From Clostridia bacterium (GTDB taxonomy: Bacteria > Bacillota_A > Clostridia > Oscillospirales > Acutalibacteraceae): a stretch of 6,048 nt of DNA. This document shows, piece after piece, positions 5,272 through 6,048 of the stretch (the stretch's first letter is position 1; every line of letters begins with the position of its first letter). Both the position numbers and the translations under genes were made by a program. The notes below the pieces were generated by a model, which was not told the DNA's origin, did no database searches, and saw nothing but the letters and a program-made list of their open reading frames with translations. The stretch spans positions 1 through 6,048 of the forward strand of contig JAILQN010000081.1 of the NCBI GenBank assembly GCA_024699005.1, given 5' to 3'.

Positions 5272-5820
5272 TTATCCTTTCCTTGCCCGAAGCAATCGTT
5301 CCATCAGGTCATCCTGCGGCGAGGGACCGCCGTAGTCCGTGGTACAGTTTTCTTTTACGATTTGGAATATCTCATTCCACATCCGCACAGCCTGATTCAT
5401 GTAATTGATACCGATGTTAATAAACGGGGACGGTATCGGCTTTTGTGTTGTCGGGTGCTTACTGAGAAAACCCATACGGTTTGTCATTTCTTCGCACTGC
5501 ACCCACCGGGCAGAACACATGGCATAGCGCTCAAGCAGCTGCGGAGATACCTTCGCCACACAGCCGATCTTTTTCAGCCATTCCCATGTTTCCTTGTAGA
5601 TCTCCTCTGCCTGCAGAGTGGTTCCGTCGCGCTGCTCAGCTGAAAGGAAATCGTGCGGCTTCGGCATTTCAACACCCTCGACCTCGGGAATATCCAGGAT
5701 CTCAAGTTTCCGGCCGCCTGGATTTCCGTTATCCAGCTTATCCTTGACAGCGGTTCTCTTCCTTCCCGCACCGGGTCTTGCTCCGCCTCTGCCGCCTGTA
5801 TTATTTGATTTTGTAGGCAC
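5272..5820 (-). CDS. terS: Phage terminase small subunit, P27 family
   Basis: The small terminase subunit recognises the phage packaging site and guides the large subunit, which cuts and pumps DNA into capsids. The 182-aa product has a basic Gly/Arg-rich N-terminus (G-A-R-P-G-A-G-R-K, residues 13-21) and the P27-type signature G-N-P-G-G-R-K-L (32-39). A helical region follows, with Y-K-E-T-W-E-W-L-K-K-I-G and L-L-E-R-Y-A. The end, D-D-L-M-E-R-L-L-R-A-R-K-G, is the usual P27 C-terminus. GTG 5820 is chosen because AAAGGGGGTGA (5836-5826) lies just before it; the open frame upstream to 5943 is low-complexity leader without a ribosome binding site. The gene looks intact, yet the large terminase that normally follows is missing: the next start is 4 nt away and belongs to the holin fusion. 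Confidence 0.9.
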   Translation of the reverse strand: MPTKSNNTGGRGGARPGAGRKRTAVKDKLDNGNPGGRKLEILDIPEVEGVEMPKPHDFLSAEQRDGTTLQAEEIYKETWEWLKKIGCVAKVSPQLLERYAMCSARWVQCEEMTNRMGFLSKHPTTQKPIPSPFINIGINYMNQAVRMWNEIFQIVKENCTTDYGGPSPQDDLMERLLRARKG

Positions 5821-5825
5821 TATCT

Positions 5826-5836
5826 TCACCCCCTTT
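5826..5836 (-). promoter_or_regulatory. Ribosome binding site that sets the small-terminase start
   Basis: AAAGGGGGTGA on the minus strand pairs extensively with the 3' end of 16S rRNA and is followed after 5 nt by GTG 5820. It excludes the longer frame beginning at 5943. Confidence 0.7.
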
Positions 5837-5950
5837 CTCGCGTCCGGGTCTTTTACCCGTTTGAAAACGCTTTTTTTTGAACGCGCGACCCCGGGCCGTT
5901 GCCCGAAAAAATATATCGTAGAGATTTTGACCGGCCCACCCAAAAAAAGT
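5837..5950 (-). other. Structured GC-rich leader upstream of the small terminase; candidate cos/packaging region
   Basis: No gene is seen here. The leader alternates homopolymer A/T runs with GC-rich hairpins: CGGGC/GCCCG (5892-5905, 4-nt loop) and CGGGT/ACCCG (5845-5859, 5-nt loop), plus a CCCGGG and a CGCGCG block between 5883 and 5895. P27-type small terminases usually belong to cos phages, and the cos site commonly lies just upstream of this gene. The cos reading rests on position and composition only; the hairpins could instead be 5' leader RNA structure. Confidence 0.35.
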
Positions 5951-5966
5951 TTATATAATTATATAA
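5951..5966. repeat. 16-bp perfect AT palindrome in the divergent control region
   Basis: TTATATAATTATATAA is identical to its own reverse complement. It contains TATAAT-like hexamers on the minus strand (5963-5958), so it may be the -10 region of the phage operon, an operator, or both. Confidence 0.55.
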
Positions 5967-5970
5967 TAGG

Positions 5971-5999
5971 TTGTATTTCTCCTAAAACAATGATATACT
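5971..5999 (+). promoter_or_regulatory. Putative sigma-70/sigma-A promoter for the divergent gene at 6031
   Basis: TTGTAT (5971-5976) and TATACT (5994-5999) are separated by exactly 17 bp. The -10 matches consensus in 5 of 6 positions and the -35 only in TTG. Transcription would start about 25 nt before ATG 6031. It lies beside the palindrome, so shared control with the minus-strand operon is possible. Confidence 0.5.
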
Positions 6000-6030
6000 C
6001 TTAATAACAGATGAAAGGAAGTGAGCAGTC

Positions 6031-6048
6031 ATGACTGTAAACACAAAC
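6031..6048 (+). CDS. Start of a divergent gene (partial, six codons visible)
   Basis: ATG 6031 is preceded by AAAGGAAGTGAG (6014-6025) at good spacing and by a promoter-like sequence at 5971-5999. Only M-T-V-N-T-N is visible before the window ends, so no family can be assigned. Its direction, away from the phage operon, suits a regulator, recombinase or an unrelated flanking gene. An upstream ATG at 6011 is closed by TGA after seven codons and is not the start. Confidence 0.55.

Noticed and set aside
5146..5643. Plus-strand open frame across the terminase and holin genes
   Set aside because: It spans two well-supported genes on the other strand and has no recognisable domain.
5840..5878. Hairpin followed by eight T residues on the plus strand, resembling a terminator
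   Set aside because: The T run is separated from the strong inner stem, the outer stem is only 4 bp, and no plus-strand gene ends here.
5821..5943. Possible 41-residue N-terminal extension of the small terminase from TTG 5943
   Set aside because: It has no ribosome binding site, is low-complexity and contains hairpins, while GTG 5820 has an excellent ribosome binding site and gives a typical P27 start.
1..6048. tRNA, rRNA, CRISPR array, insertion-sequence ends
   Set aside because: No cloverleaf with a T-loop motif, regular spaced repeats, transposase motif or terminal inverted repeats were seen.

Overview
The window looks like the left end of a degraded temperate phage (prophage) in a Firmicutes/Clostridia genome, probably a gut bacterium. 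The signs are strong AGGAGG-type ribosome binding sites, frequent GTG and TTG starts, a P27-family small terminase, a class 4_1 phage holin, Ig-like tail proteins and an amidase-LysM endolysin. The species cannot be named from the sequence.

Layout. From 1 to 1273 there are plus-strand genes that do not look like the phage operon: the 3' end of an unknown gene, an unknown protein of about 215 aa, and a TerB-like protein that seems to lose its normal C-terminus where it meets the phage terminator. From 1286 to 5820 a tightly packed minus-strand operon is read right to left: P27 small terminase (5820-5272), a chimeric holin (5267-4935), four small-to-medium tail genes rich in beta/Ig-like sequence (4901-2891), a tail-fibre-like protein (2891-2259), and the endolysin (2185-1286). 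It ends in a strong rho-independent terminator (1227-1269). From 5821 to 6030 is a control region with divergent promoter-like sequences, a 16-bp AT palindrome and a structured GC-rich leader. At 6031 a divergent plus-strand gene begins and runs off the window.

How it fits together. A complete phage would have the large terminase, portal, capsid and tail-tube genes between small terminase and holin. Here those two genes are separated by 4 nt. The holin ORF begins with about 11 residues that read like the start of a phage-type S-adenosylmethionine synthetase (motif N-P-A-H-P-D) and then enters the holin family in its middle, without the usual first membrane segment. The simplest reading is one large in-frame deletion from the start of a SAM-synthetase gene, normally just after the small terminase, into the holin gene. 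It left a translatable fusion and a mini-operon of terminase small subunit, tail adhesion and lysis functions. Whether this is plain decay, an assembly artefact, or a satellite-like element that keeps its own packaging-recognition functions is the main open question.
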